64,000 nucleotides of DNA from Cytidiella melzeri (GCA_022592445.1 JABYQR010000052.1:117107-181106); one strand, 5' to 3'. Positions 1-12,738 are shown, counted from the stretch's first letter. Numbers and translations are program-made. The notes: generated by a model not told the origin, from the sequence alone.

Positions 1-1
1 A

Positions 2-1886
2 GTCATCTTGTCCAATGTAGACATCCTCGATCTCATCCGATGTCGCCAGGTATGCACCGTATAGTACCACAATAGCTCACCTTGAGATTTACGAGTTATA
101 CGTGACTGCAGGTCGACAGAAGGTTACGGTCCCTTGTGGATGAAAGTATACTACTCCAGCTACAGATCGAATGCGCCTTGACAAACCTCGTCCCCACCAA
201 CTCTCCAAAGTTCACCAGCGCCGAGTTATTGCAAGCTGTCCGAGAATATCAGACAGCCTGGAGGACGCTAAGCTGGACGAACAATTTCGCTTTTGATAGC
301 GCATCCGTCCTCAGGCCGCTATGGGCCACAGGGATAATCAACGTCATCACTGGTGGCATATTGGCTCAGTCAGGGCCTAAGCCTGGTGAAATCCTCGCTT
401 TCACACGAGTGCCCTCCAAGCTAAGGAATATACCACAGCAGCATTGGTCCACACCCCCTCTTGGATTCACGCCAGAATCGTGTGTGATCGACGTAGGCCA
501 AGACCTTCTCGTGGTACTGGAAGCAGTGTAAGCTCTCCATTTCCCTTGATCAGGACATCGCCACCATCCTTCTAGCTGACACAGCTCATTTACAGCTCTA
601 TGACTCTTCGTCCAACACGCATTGTGATGAGACTGCACCCTCTATCTTTGTCTACAGGGCTGCGTCATCCTGCGTCTTCTGGACCGACTATAGCTGTGAC
701 CACTATGCCAATTACACCAACGTCAATAAGTCTTGACCTGGTAATATCTGGAGACCACGTTGGTCAAATCATACGTACCAAACGTCCATCCTACCATGTG
801 ATACGTGTGCTGAATTGGCGCACTGGCTTGGAAAAGCTGGTGAGCATTGATGTGTGTCCTTCGCATACTCAGGAACTGACAGCCGCGCGTGACATATCAA
901 GGAAATGGCGTTTAGCAGCACAAATCCAGTTCGTATCGACACCTTGACTTTCATCTCCAACAGCCGTATCTTGGTGCCTCTCATCCGACCTCACGACCGA
1001 GTCTGCGAACTGGGAGTCATCGAGATCACAGATGACCATCGACAAGGCAGTTATGACGAACTGGCCGAAGCTCGATTCTGCCTCCCTAGCATGGCGAATG
1101 ACGAGCTGACGTCTTGCGTCCAATGTGAAGTCGTCGCCACGGCCAACACCTCCCATCGCCCTGCTCCCGATATCGACGTGCCGTTCTACCACACTGACAA
1201 ATCACGAGTTTTGATGATCTGCATGTGCTTCATGTACTTCAACCCGTCGCTAAATGCCAACAGCAACTCTGCCAGGGAATGCAGATACCGGCTCTTCGTC
1301 CACGCTGATACAATCGATAGGATGTGTCGAGAGGCCACGATTCCGAAGCGCCTCGAGGGCTCTGCCATACCCTCCTTCGACTGGCCGACATGGGCAGATC
1401 ACGTCCGGCTTGTCCTCGAGGAGTACGATTCTCAGTACATTGGAGAGGAGAGCCATTCCCGCTTCCGCTTCGTTCAGCGTGTAGGAGACGGAATGCCTCG
1501 ACAGCGATACGTAGCAATCATTCATGACTTTCTTCCCGCCATGGCTCTGCGCAGAAACCTCCATCTGTTTGCAGCGGTAGACCAATCCCCGGACGAGCCG
1601 GTTTGCCGCTACCACCTGGAACCTGAGGTCTTGGAAGGAGGTGGCGTTTGGCAAGAAGAGGTGGTGTCAAAGCTGCCATACTGCGAGATCATATCCAAGC
1701 ACGAGTTTGACGGGTCTACCGTTTGTGCGCTATCTGAGGATGCTATTATAAATCTTTACAACACAGGACGGTGCGTTCTGGTCTGTTGATCTCCCTTACC
1801 TGCCAATTATTCAAACTGGGTCGTGACGGCAGGAAAACAGAGATGTGGTCGATCTGAACACATCAGACCTGGACTTGCATCCTTAA
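2..1886 (+). CDS. F-box protein, partial at the window edge
   Basis: The 5' end lies outside the window. Visible exons are 2-49, 112-527, 596-839, about 902-1770 and about 1841-1886, with introns of 60-70 bp. The first residues (VILSNVDILDLIRCRQ, then VDRRLRSLVDES) match the end of an F-box helix region. The following part has the layout of Agaricomycete F-box proteins: an LLQLQIECALTNLVP-type segment, then LSTGLRHPAS, then ISGDHVGQIIRT and VLNWRTGLEKL, a beta-rich C-terminal region of unknown fold. Such proteins normally link a substrate to SKP1-cullin ubiquitin ligases; the substrate is unknown here. The acceptor at 901 and the last exon were chosen because they alone keep the frame, and the last exon ends at a TAA. 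The family call is fairly sure; the last two junctions are not. Confidence 0.7.
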
Positions 1887-2023
1887 CATGCATGTCCCAA
1901 AACACACTCTGGGAGGTGGCTGCAAAGGAGCCATTGAACACTCTATATTATATGGTACATGGCGTGTTCCGCAGAGCAATGTGAGGGAAGCGCGCGTGTC
2001 AAGAAATAATCGTCGGTGTATAA

Positions 2024-5000
2024 TTACCAGCAGGATAGAAGCGGCTTTGTATTGACAGTCTCGAGACGCTACATAGATCAGGAAGTTAGTAATGCGGTAA
2101 AATACGCTAGAGTATACGCACCTCAGCAATGACTAGGCGTCTACGAGGAGACGTGGCCACGTCAATCCACTCCAAGCTGGGACGTTCTTCAGTCGTGGTC
2201 CAACGGGCGTGTAATGGCGTCGGTGACTCGAGGTGAGGCATCGACTTCGACATGGCCACTAGATCTTCTTCCGTCACCCCGTTCTCATACCCATCTACTC
2301 CCTCATCTTCTTGAACAACTGGCAGACGTTCAGAACGTCCTGAGGGCGACAAGATGGGTTCCGCTTCTGGGTTCAGAACGTTCCTCGGTAAGGGCTTGGA
2401 TTGGAGTGTCCCAACATCTGTCTCTTCCTCTTCAGCGTCTTCGTCATCAACGCCCAATCGCTTCAGGCCTGCCTCTACAGCGTCCAGTCGTTCCATGTGT
2501 TCCAAAACAGTAACTCCTGTCGTCGCGGGGTGTACGCGGGAGAACTTGGCAGAGAACGAGACAGGCCGGGAAACTCCTGAGAACTCGGTAGAGACTCTTC
2601 GCATGGGGGGTGGGAAGTCCGTCACGCTTTGAGTTCTTCTCGAACGAGGTGCCATGGGCATAGTATTGATAGAACCTTGTGGTGATAGCGGCGACTTGGG
2701 ACCGAAGGAAGCAGGTCCGTTCAGAATAACAGGTGTGTTCTCGTCATCGGCAACTTCAATTTCGTCATCCCAAACGAGGACTTTCTGGCGTCGGGTAAGT
2801 TCCAAAGGACCTGTTGAGCATGAGCACAAGGTACATTGCTGCCGGTTCATTACAAACCTTCATCCTGCAATAGCCTATTAGTATCACTTATAACGGTACC
2901 GTAATCAGAGCACGTACAGAGTGTTTGAGTGATTGCACAATGTTCCATGCCTGCCCCTTTATCACTGCTAGCTGTCGCTGAAGCGTGACAGTATCAGGTG
3001 ACGTGCGTAAACACAGATAACGAGGATTCGCCTACGTTGAACATCTTCGGATGGAAGTCAGGATCAATAGCAAAGAGCTTTCGCAGCTCATATGTGGTGT
3101 CTGACCACCACTCTTTCGAGGTCAGTAAGGGTAAGAAGTGATCCCGGGTTTTCTGACTGAACGGCTTTCCTATGATAGTCACCGGAAGGTATAGCCATCC
3201 ATATGTGTACGACCGCCATCCCTTAGGATGCTCGTGTGGAAAGGAGAGAGAGTTGTCGATCGCCGCAATGTGTATGTGAGGGCGGTCAGTGTATGGTGTG
3301 TGTGACCCTCCTTGTAAGTTGCGTCCCCCTAATGAAGGATTGGATGGTCCTGCTACCATTTGTGGGGATCCCGTCGGCGGATTTGTCGTGCGACGCAGTT
3401 CTGCCATTTGTGGCATTTCTCGAACACCAAACCGTGAGGGCGCAACGTCTACAAGGGTAGAGCCATGCTGAACATTACAATACTTTATCATATAGTTGTC
3501 CGCTCCTCGGTCGGTATTCAGCATCAGGTAGTCTGGAAGGGCTCGTCAGTCGGAAAGCGGGAAAGTCGTATGCCCACGAACCTAGAATTACGAGTCTGAA
3601 GTCCAATCGTAGGTGAGTTGGTTGAAGGACGATTACAACAATCGCTTACTTCTCTAATTCTTCACGGAAGCTATGTTGTAGAGCTGGAGACCAGTAAAAT
3701 GGTTGATTTGGTTGATTTTCTGTGGCATCGAACAGTACACTTTCTTCTTCGCGATCTTCGTCATCCAGAAAATCCTCTTCGACACCAGTTTTGCCGCACA
3801 TTATCTTCAGAGTGTTCCAAGCTTTCTTCGACCAAGAGCGTTTGCGGTGGCTTGTATCGTCAAAGGTGTCGGATATCGCGCGGCCAGGCCAAGGATGCTT
3901 GCGCAAGAAGTCCGAGGCATCTATGTTCGATGTCAGCGGTATATATCAGAGTTTGTCACGGACAGAGAATCACCAGTGTATCCATGTAAGAAATATTGCA
4001 TGCTACCTATCTTGTCTGGCAGCGGTTTACCCTTCTTCGCGGCGTTCCTGTCCAACCAATGATAAAAGAAAGCCTTACTAGGGTTCAATACCACCAATCG
4101 TTACATAGTATACCCTACTCACAGGAGATGATAATGAGACCAACTCTGTGCGTGGCACAATGTATAGCTTCAACCGCTCATCCAGCAAGGATGCAGCAGC
4201 TTCGGAGATGTAACTGAAGTGAATTAAGCAAGGGGATTTGTCAACAAGGGAGTATGGCTGACCTCAAGTTGGGGATGAGGCAGGCTCTTCCAAAAGGGAT
4301 AATCCACCGAAATTGACGGTGAAGCCATTTGGTGGTCTGAGTTACGTTAGACTAAACTGGTACCTGGAAGGTCAGGATGTACCTTTGGATTGAGATTACC
4401 ATATGGCTCTTCATCTTTGGGTTTGAATACACTGGGTAACAAGGTCAGATGTACTTCCTTCGTAAGGGACAGGAAACTCACGCAACAGTGTGGACCTTCC
4501 CATCAACCTTCGCTCGCGCGAAGTACGATCCTGAAGAGCCCTTTGTGATCATTTTCGGGTGTATGCCATCCGCTATAGCATCCTTGACTGCCTCTACTAC
4601 CCGGCTGTACTAAATCAGAAACAGTCAGTCCATGCGCTTATGAGACTCACGCGTTGAACTCTGCCTTCGTCATGGGAGGGTTGTGATCCAGAGTCTTTGA
4701 CTGTAATCCAAGGTTTGTAAAAGCTCTGTATTCGAGATGCTGTCATTACTCACTGGAGTCTCATCCACAAAGGTTGGCTCAATGTAGGGCGAGAAGACAC
4801 TGTGCCATATTTCCTTACGGGACTTGTCGTCTACCTTCTTCTTCCGCTTGACCTTCTGTGCAATAGACTCTGTCCACCTCGTATACAGTTTTCATCAGCT
4901 AAGCATAATTAACCACAAGATCTAGCATACCTCTTGAAAGCAGTATCCAATTTACTCAAGTCTATATGGCCTGGTCGCTGCGAACGTCGCAATCCACGCG

Positions 5001-5106
5001 AGGGACCCGCTGCGGTAACGGGAGCTGGGAGAAGGTCCCCTACGTCGCCTTCATTGTCGTCGTCAACGTTCTGCGCCAGCGGCTGGTACTCGGAGCGATC
5101 TGGCAT
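2024..5106 (-). CDS. LSB6: Type II phosphatidylinositol 4-kinase
   Basis: Phosphorylates phosphatidylinositol to PI4P on Golgi, endosome and vacuole membranes. About ten exons are read on the minus strand. The start is the ATG at 5106 (MPDRSEYQPLAQ); the N-terminus is acidic and disordered. Kinase motifs appear in order: a glycine-rich GSSGSYFARAKVDGKVHT (about 4490-4560), then VFKPKDEEPYGNLNPK carrying the ATP-binding lysine (about 4390-4430), FGRACLIPN, SYISEAAASLLDERL, VPRTELVSL, LVILDYLMLNTDRGADN with the catalytic aspartate (about 3510), and HIAAIDNSLSFPHEHP as the metal-binding motif. A C-terminal tail of about 250 residues follows. The last exon (2024-2068, ending RLETVNTKPLLSCW) is split off by an intron at 2069-2121. 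The neighbour downstream is convergent, only 137 bp away. The family call is very sure. Confidence 0.93.
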
Positions 5107-5425
5107 TAGGTCTGCGGTGAGTGTAGGTAGTGAGCAGAGTCGCAGCCACCGCCAAGTCCAAACGTGGCTTGAGAAGTAAGCGCCTATGCTAACGCGCCGA
5201 TCACTGTTTGCATCATTCATCATTCCCGCCGTAACAGCCACTGCCAGTGGTGCTTTCGAACTCGAGATCATGGAAGAGTCTCGTTAGCATCCATAGCAAG
5301 CTACTGAAATCAATCTCGTATACACGAAAGCAAAGGTTGTGTTCAACAGCATTGTAACCCAGAATATGCCGAGCGACTGCCATGAACTGCAAGCCCACGC
5401 TGCAAGTCCTTGTCGAGGTTGGGAC
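5107..5425. other. Short intergenic region
   Basis: This separates the PI4-kinase start from the stop of the splicing-factor gene, both on the minus strand. It must hold the kinase promoter and the splicing-factor 3' region. No specific site was recognised. Confidence 0.5.
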
Positions 5426-6921
5426 TTAATCACCCTCCGTCATGAGCCACTGGGCAAAGTCGTCCAGTCGCTGCTTCTCCGCTTCGTCGTTATCGCCCTC
5501 CACCTCCTCACCGGTACCGCTCCGCTTGAAGCGCTGTTTTCCGGCGTAGAGCGTAGCTTCTAACCTCCTACCAGCAAAGAAGCGACCATTCATTTTCTGT
5601 TGATGCATTAGCCTTGTGCATGGTAGTCTATCGCAGGACGTGCTCACAATCACACATGCTTGCGCGCTCAAGTGGTCACGGAATTTAACCGTCATGATAC
5701 CTTCTGGTTCTTTCTGCAGAAACATGGCTCCCAGGTTATTGCAAGATCCGCGATTATAGTATGAGAGACAGCACGTACATCATACAGCACCACATTGGTG
5801 ACCTCTCCTAGAGATGAACATTCTTCTCTAACGTCTTCCTTGAGATCGAGGAGCAGAGAAGCGTCTTCTTCTAGCTCCTTGAGCGTGAACATATGTTTCA
5901 GAACGACGACCCGACTCGTGCGATTCTCTTCAAGTGTCTTGTCCTCCTCAGTGAGAGTAGGACCAAACCCATCTTCGTCGTCCCATTCCGCTAATTTCCT
6001 GCAATTCATACGTGAGTGTACATTTTTAGCTATGATTGAGCAACGTACTTCTGCATTTTCCCTATCCTCCTTGTAGCCTTCTTCTTGTCCACCGTCTTTC
6101 GCACCTTGGCGTTGCCGCTACCCTCCACACTGCCAGCCTCATGCTTGTTGCCAAATTCTGCCCTCTTCACGGTCATCCTGGTTGAGGGATCCCCTATTCT
6201 TAGCTCCGCATCATCCAAGATGTTCAACGCCAATAGAACTGAATCTTCTTTGAAGTACACCACCAACGCTTCCCCACTAAACGACCCGTCATCCTTCGCG
6301 TATAGCTTCACCTTTGGCTCTCCTTTATCGTCCTCCTCAATCAAGCCGCACCTCGAGAACCGTTCGACGAGCTCGTCTGGCTCACTGTCCTGCGGAAGAC
6401 CGGTCACATACACTGCTGTGTTTTTTGACTTGCGTTCACCCTGCTTGTCATTCATCTTGCCTTTCTTTGTCGAAGGGCCAACGTCCTGTCCGAGGGTACT
6501 CGAAGTATAGTCTGCAGGTTCTTTTCGTTTTTTGGTACGCGCAAGAACAGGCGCGGCAGGTGTCTACTTGTACATGATGAGGTCACCAATGGGACAACGG
6601 CGGGAAAAGTTCAGCCATACCTCCTCGTCTACGCCTGCCACAGAGTAGGCAGCCTGCTGCGCCTTCACAAGATCTTCTGATAGCTTTTATAGTGTCAGAG
6701 CTACTTTCAAAACACATCGTAAGAGTCTCAAAGTTGCTTACCACTGGGACCCATACGCCCTTGTCCGCATCGTATTCCATCTCATTCCCATCGTCGTCTT
6801 CGAATCGCCAAGTTCCAGCTGTCCTGTCGAAATGTATCCGCTCGTCCTCAGCAAATGCTGCTGCTTGAGCTGCGGCCGACGACCCAGCCAGTGCTGTTGG
6901 TGGTGCATATGCGTCGGACAT
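5426..6921 (-). CDS. CUS2: Tat-SF1/Cus2-like U2 snRNP splicing factor
   Basis: Two-RRM protein of the HTATSF1/Cus2 family, which helps U2 snRNA and SF3b assemble during prespliceosome formation in the nucleus. The start is the ATG at 6921 (MSDAYAPPTALAG), followed by a conserved N-terminal segment with FDRTAGTWRFEDDDGNEMEY. A short exon gives LSEDLVKAQQAAYSVAGVDEE, and a lysine-rich linker follows. RRM1 runs from TAVYVTGLPQDSEPDELVE to MTVKRAEF (about 6150-6420). RRM2 is the U2AF-homology type, from RVVVLKHMFTLKELEED to GRFFAGRRLEATLY (about 5530-5950). Between them lies KKLAEWDDEDGFGP. The stop is at 5426-5428. At least four introns are read. The PI4-kinase gene starts 319 bp further left on the same strand; no functional link is apparent. 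Confidence 0.88.
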
Positions 6922-7445
6922 GATTCAGCTTCACAGGCCGAATGTGACAGTAAGAGTCAGAGCGTTGTAATCGGCTCAGGCTGGATTTGCACGAGAGTAA
7001 TGTAAGCCCAACACTGTGCCTTGTGTTCTCCCCAGATTGTTGGAGGTTGAAAGTGTCGTGAGTGAAGCGGTTTAAGCTATGTAGTACTCAGTAGTGGCGC
7101 CTCATACTAGTACCACCGAAGCTCTATCTTCACGCACACAGTCGTCCTGTAGTGCAATGCACGTATTCACCAAATAATATCTCAGAAACACGTGTGTTAT
7201 AATGAACCTTGTTCAATAATTGACCGGAAGTCGATTGCCTGCGGCACAGCAGAAAGGAGACACCGTCGTGAGGAGTCAAAGGTCCAACCACAGGCAGATA
7301 GCACCGGTTCTACAGTGCAAGGCGGTAAAGATCCATCAACAAGCGACCTTGAAATGTACAGATCGTCCGAGACGCAGCAGGTCGGACGTTGTTCAACCTT
7401 CCACGCAAGAGCATCATACTCCGATTCGAGACCTCGAATAGCAGT
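6922..7445. other. Intergenic region
   Basis: Lies between two minus-strand genes. It should contain the promoter of the splicing-factor gene and the 3' end of the complex I-type gene. Short overlapping ORFs here have no family features. Confidence 0.5.
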
Positions 7446-8162
7446 CTACTTTACAAGCAACATGGGGAAGTAAGCGTTAGGATCGTGCGGCGCATCCTCT
7501 ACGCGCTCCGCTTTCCATCGTTTGAAGGATGTGGGGAAAGTCGGAGGGAGCTTCGCCTCCGAGAACGTCTTCTGTTCGCCGGTGATAGTAGCAATGGCCT
7601 CTGTCAGGTCAACAGCTGGCCTCTCTTGCGACACAATGTCCTTGTGCTCCTCTTCTCCTTCGACGGTTGGCGCAGAGACACTGAACAATATGTCATGATT
7701 CGTCTAACAAGCGCACGAAATTGAGAGGACGCACGCTTTAGCTGCCTCGTGATGTTCTATGAGCAGACCAGACAATTCAGACTGGGTAACAACAGATAGT
7801 TGCGGGTATGCCCTTCGAACGTCGCGTTTCCAGTACGGGTTCTGGGCGGGGTCCGAAGCTACTCAGACATGTCATTGGATGAAGCTGTTACAGCGCAATG
7901 TTAACCAACTGCACCTTTAGTAGCGGGAGTCGCGTATTTCTCCGGCCTTGAGGCGGGTGGTGGGTATCTCTGGACGCCCTGCAAAGGAAGACCACTCGAT
8001 ATCTCTGGGTTCACGACAACCGCATCGCCTACAGAGGTCGGCAGGTTTTGTGAGTAGGGAGATGACACACAGACCGACGTCCTACTCACGGAACTTCTTC
8101 CAAAATCCCTTGGGTGCAAGATGGTAGGCTGTATGATCAGCAACCTTGCGAACCGCTGCCAT
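7446..8162 (-). CDS. Probable complex I 21.3 kDa-type accessory subunit
   Basis: Short intron-rich gene coding for about 150-190 residues. Exon 1 starts at the ATG at 8162 (MAAVRKVADHTAYHLAPKGFWKKF). Later exons give VVVNPEISSGLPLQGVQRYPPP, ASDPAQNPYWKRDVRRAYPQ, LSVVTQSELSGLLIEH and, last, FPTSFKRWKAERVEDAPHDP, ending at 7446. From memory, the order PKGFWxKF, NPExSSGLP, NPYWKRDxRRxYP and LSVVTQ is that of the fungal NADH:ubiquinone oxidoreductase 21.3 kDa subunit, an accessory subunit of the inner mitochondrial membrane complex. No classical presequence is obvious. The name rests on recalled motifs, so the family needs a database check; that this is a real conserved gene is well supported by clean splice sites and frame. 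Confidence 0.7.
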
Positions 8163-8790
8163 GATGAAGCCGAGTCGCGAAGTATAATAGTGTAGATATG
8201 AGAGCTCAGCAAAGAGTGAAGGGGTCGACCGGGATCCTAAAACGGCAGTTGGATCAAAACATCCACGTGGCCGCCACAACGTCTACCCTGCGTAAAATAA
8301 AAATTAAATCGCTGCTCACCGCTACTCTCCTACTACTTTCGGGGCATCTCTGCAATTACCATCCATGTCCTGCCAATTCAAAATGCTTCAAATATGTGGC
8401 ATAGAAGCATAAGGTTGGAAATATCAGCACATGGATTGAGCAAAACGCGGTGTGTGTGATTGGCAGAGTTTGTTGGTTTTTCAACCTTTATCCAGGGGAC
8501 ACAGTTGGTCGCCAGGCGTACAGCGCTGGAGGCACCAATCCACCTCGCTAAAGCTGTAAGCATCGCGGTCTCAGAATAAGACTGACTCTTTCATTCGCTG
8601 AGATTGTTGTCCAAAACGCGGAATGTGACAGTTCCGAGCGTATCGCGTGCTTGCATCTGTCGCAATTGCACGTCATGGTAGTCCCCGTCGCTGCTCATCC
8701 GTGGGCGAGACCATAAACAGGGCTGTTTGCGCAACCAATGCCAACAAACAAGTTTTCCTCGGTTGTTTGTGTCGGGAATATCTCGCGTGT
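8163..8790. other. Divergent promoter region
   Basis: Shared 5' region between the complex I-type gene (minus) and the UPF0643-like gene (plus). Apart from the TATA-like box at 8791 nothing specific is recognised. Confidence 0.5.
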
Positions 8791-8798
8791 TATAAATA
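8791..8798 (+). promoter_or_regulatory. TATA-like box of the UPF0643-like gene
   Basis: TATAAATA sits 86 bp before the chosen ATG at 8884, which supports that start over the longer upstream opening. Confidence 0.45.
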
Positions 8799-8883
8799 CC
8801 ACGGACAACAGGCACGTAGTTTCTACACATCTCCCACTCAACTGCAAACACTTCTTCATCACCTTTCAGCCCCTCCATCGCCC

Positions 8884-9807
8884 ATGGCCGCTGTAGCTGT
8901 ATCATCTTGGGTCCCAGAGCATCATCTGCATGCTCAGCTGGGCCCGCACGTCTCACCTACCCCAAGTCCGCCCAAGGCAATCCCGACACACTCGAGCAAT
9001 GTTCTTTCTGGCACCACAGCTGCTCAGCCACACGATCCTCACCATCTCCCAGCCTTCGACTCCACAACTCTGACTGCGCCTGCGGCTCCCATTCTATATC
9101 TCCCACCGCTTCTCTCTTCTCTCCCGGCTGGTTACTCGCATCCGCCGGAGCTTACGAGCAACTATAGACCTCTTGCCACCGATACGCGTCTTCCTGACAT
9201 CGACCCAGTATCACTCTTGCTGCACAAAGCCCTGCACAAATTCCAGCCCATAACCGACGAGTACTCAGTCGTCCCATATGATCAAGCGTTCAACTGGAAG
9301 GACCTAGTGCTGCCAGAAGACTCTGAAAGAGAGTGGTACTGCGTGGTCTTTCGCAGTAAACGTAAAGAGGGAAGCGACGGCGGACGTAAGTTGTCTCCCT
9401 TGTACAGTCCGCATTGTGACGTGATACTGACAGTCACTTGTGTGTTGCTAGCGCTATACGAAGCAGACCGAAAGGCGCACGAAGAAGCAGTGCAGAACGG
9501 CGGGGTAAGCTCCCTCTCTCCTCCGAGAGAGAACATGTACATGGCTCATGCGATTCATTTCCAACAGCTCATCCTCTACTGGTATGGGATTCCCCATGCT
9601 GAGACTGGCCTCAACCTCGCCACCTGTATCTGGCAGTCTCGAGCGCACGCCATCGCTGCGAACTCGAAGCCGCATCATATACGCGCCATGCGCCTCGCCG
9701 CCGCTTCGTACGAGCGTTACGAACTCGCTCGATATCGCTTGAAGAAGGTGAAAGGTGAACGCGAGCTGCGAGTCGAGCCTTACGACAACGGTGATGTCGG
9801 TTGGTGA
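8884..9807 (+). CDS. UPF0643-like conserved fungal protein
   Basis: Three exons: 8884-9385, 9452-9504 and 9568-9807. The ATG at 8884 (MAAVAVSSW) was preferred over an upstream non-ATG opening; a TATA-like box lies about 90 bp upstream. The N-terminal 100 residues are Pro/Ser/Ala-rich and probably disordered. The conserved core begins near VVPYDQAFNWKDLVLPE and EREWYCVVFRSKRK, followed by LYEADRKAHEEAVQNGG, LILYWYGIPHAETGLNLATC, IWQSRAHAIAANSKPHH and ASYERYELARYRLKK. That WYG...NLATCIW...RAHA...YxxYxLxRY layout recalls UPF0643 fungal proteins, whose molecular function is unknown to me. The gene is divergent from the complex I subunit gene across a shared 720 bp region. Confidence 0.72.
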   Translation: MAAVAVSSWVPEHHLHAQLGPHVSPTPSPPKAIPTHSSNVLSGTTAAQPHDPHHLPAFDSTTLTAPAAPILYLPPLLSSLPAGYSHPPELTSNYRPLATDTRLPDIDPVSLLLHKALHKFQPITDEYSVVPYDQAFNWKDLVLPEDSEREWYCVVFRSKRKEGSDGGRKLSPLYSPHCDVILTVTCVLLALYEADRKAHEEAVQNGGVSSLSPPRENMYMAHAIHFQQLILYWYGIPHAETGLNLATCIWQSRAHAIAANSKPHHIRAMRLAAASYERYELARYRLKKVKGERELRVEPYDNGDVGW

Positions 9808-10520
9808 ACATCGCGCCCCCTTGATTCTGTTTCACATTTTTTCGCCATATCGTCGTAATGCTGTCGTCATTTTTGCATGCTGCTTTGCAGTCTATTCGCC
9901 ATTTGTTATTCATGCCAGCATGATTTGATGTCTGATATTATTATACCGAGTTTCATACATCCGTCGGGCGGATGATATACATAGATCTTCGCTATGTTGT
10001 TTCTTTATAATAGCTTTTGAACTTCTAATCATAATAAGCTTCACCGAAGTTCACTCTGTATTTCACCCTTCATTGCGTCCCTGCGAGGATTGCCCGACTA
10101 CCTGGAGCTTCTTGCGAACAGAGCGACAGTGTCTAGTGATCGGTGAAAAGTTGTTCAGGTGAGATGAGCTCGCAATCTGTTCGTCTGAATGCGCCAGCGG
10201 GTTTCGTTATTTTGAGCATGCCGGCAGTGTTTTGTCATGGTCAATCAAATCAGAAAATTCCTTTGGCAGGCGCCTGAGCTTAAAAGTCAAATCTCGTCTA
10301 TGTAGGGACCTCGGAGACAATTCCACGATGGCTCAATGACAGAGATAGGCCAGTTAGTATGTAGTGGTGATGACTATGTCGTGTACCGAATTGCAGGTGT
10401 ACTTTGGCCATATGAAACACATTGACATGGAAACTTGTAAAATGGACACGTACTCACGATTAAGACACATGCCAGTGTAGCGATGCGATATGACGAAGTC
10501 CGCTCCCAATACGCATTCGT
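9808..10520. other. Convergent 3' region
   Basis: AT-richer sequence between two converging genes; presumably two 3' UTRs. No ORF with coding character is seen. Confidence 0.5.
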
Positions 10521-12738
10521 TCATCCTGCGCTCCACGATTCAATACTATCATGAGAGTCCTGCGAAAGCCGCTCAGCTACTTCCTTTGTATTCACCTCCG
10601 GATCGTCGATCTCATCGTCCGAGGCATCATCAACTCGGACGACAGCGATCTTGGGAACAGACATCGCCGTCGATATTGGGATCAAGTTGCGAGGCGCATA
10701 TGGAGTCTTCGGCACGGAGGACATGATCTGTTTGATCGGGGTTTGTGGAATGGCTTGTGGGGGCTGAGAACGCAGCTAAGTAGTCGACACGCAATACCGA
10801 GTACAGAGTACGTACCTCATTTTGTTCCTTCATCAACGTCTCGCCGTTGCTACGATCTTCGACAATACCGCGCATTTCATTCTCTTTCTCCTTATTATCT
10901 GCAACGTTTCCGCGTAGCGGAGAAATGTGAATACCGGGGGCAGGAGCGAACGAAGGTCCTCGCAGAATAGGAGACGCGACGGGACCAGATGCCTGTGCGC
11001 TGGCGCTAGCCTGCGTTTGGGGCAACGACATCTGATCTGGTTGGAAATAATATGACTCTTGGGACAACCCTGCTGCTGTGACTTCAGGGAGCTCTTCGCC
11101 CATAAAAAATCGACTACGTCCAGGAGGCTCTTCGGCCATCGCATAGTCCAGCTGTGGGGGAGCCACTCCCACATCAAGAGCGTCTATGAGCTCCGTATGA
11201 GGACGGATACCGCCGTGTGGTTTAGGCCTACTTGCGAGATTCGAGATCACGACTCCGGATGGTTTGAACTTCTCCCAGCGGAAATCCAGATGGTCATAGT
11301 CCAGCTCAAGCTCATAATCGGCTGGATCGAGCGGGTCAGATCCGACAGGGTCTTCTGCCGGTGTGTCAAAGTATATGCGCCTAGGGATACAGGTAATGAA
11401 CGAGGTCAATTTCGATTTTGACAGTCGTGGAGGAGATGGAGCAGGTGTAACCAGAGGAACGTCAGCGAGCAAATCTGGACTGGAGGAAGTAAGGTCGTCT
11501 TGCAGAGTTTCCATAGGTACGAGATGAAGCGAGTCGCGCAAGAGAGGTGATCGTAGAGTCAGATCAGGGTTAAGCATATGGTAAGAAGAGCTTGATCGAG
11601 TTTGAACCGCAAGAGGTCCGGGCGTTGAGTATGGCAGGATATCAGCAACAGAGATGAATGCATCAGGAGAGTTTGCACGCGTAGCTGCAATTGTTCGCGA
11701 TGCAGATGAAGCACGAGATGAACTTGACCGTAGGTCGGCGAAGTCATCAGAAAATTTGTGCGTTGTATGAGCAAAGGGTCCTGGCGTTGTGAATGGAGTT
11801 GCTAGGCCATCAGACAGGTATAGCGACGGGAGGAAGTCGTGTTCGGATGAAAGACCAGAGGGAGCAGGAGGAGATGATTTCGGCATGGCAGTCAATTTGT
11901 ATGGCGGTGTATGCGCCTGGTCAACATACGACATAGGCGAGGGATGATGATCCGCCGAAACTGATACAAAAGGCGCAAAGTGCTCTTGCGGCGACGCATT
12001 GATGGCGGGGAGATCATGAGTATTAGGCAAGGCGTGGTTTTGAAATTGTTGCACTTGTGTATTAGCCACAGGTGCGGAGGGGAAATCATCGTAACCACGG
12101 CTAGGAACTTTGTATGCGAAGATATCCTCAACGATTACTGGATCCGGCACACGCACAAACAGGCGCGGCGTTGACCTTGGCGAAGAAACTGGGCACTGTA
12201 AATCGACGATGTTAGGCGTGTGGGCGGTTGTAGCAGGTACGAGGGCACGTATAGGATGAGCAACGTCGAGAGTAGACACAGCTTCAGAAAGCCAAGCTGG
12301 GACATTGTTCCCTGTCTCCTCAAGGGTTCTGAAAACGTTGGATTCGAAGTGCGCAGGGCTGGGCGGACCACCGTTACTGCCTCGCAGCCCCCTCTTGATA
12401 GTGGCGAATTCCTTTCCTAACCTTCCCCCTTCCAAGTCACTATATGCGTCTAAGGGTGTCTTGGGTAAATCGCAGCTGACCGAGGACGAAGAGCCACTAG
12501 CGGAACTAGCCCTTCGACGTCTCAAATTTGACTCGGGAGGAGGCATCATGTTCACAGTAGCAATCATGTTATCAAACTTTGTGTTTAACCCGCCTGCCTT
12601 GCGACGTTTTATCGGCTCTCTTGACAACAGGCCTAGTATTCAGTGTCAGGCAGCCGAACCTGGCGTAGAGGCCAACTACTGTCTGAACATACTATCAAAG
12701 GTTTGGCTGGCAAGATAGTGGCGGTGAGAATCTGGCAT
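10521..12738 (-). CDS. Unrecognised large disordered protein
   Basis: About 700 residues in three exons. The short first exon starts at the ATG at 12738 (MPDSHRHYLASQTFD). After an intron, the long exon continues as SLLSREPIKRRKAGGLNTKF, and a small last exon gives IPQTPIKQIMSSVPKTPYAP and ends at 10521. The opening at 12627 is a TTG, so the spliced upstream ATG is the better start. Composition is rich in Ser, Pro, Thr and Asp with many SP/TP dipeptides, as in a phosphorylated regulatory protein. The motif RRIYFDTPAEDP and a conserved-looking acidic stretch (LDPADYELELDYDHLDFRWE) are the most ordered parts. No domain is recognised; a possible nuclear or cell-cycle role would be guesswork. Confidence 0.75.

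Noticed and set aside
12305..12718. 137-codon plus-strand ORF
   Set aside because: Shadow antisense to the exon of the disordered-protein gene.
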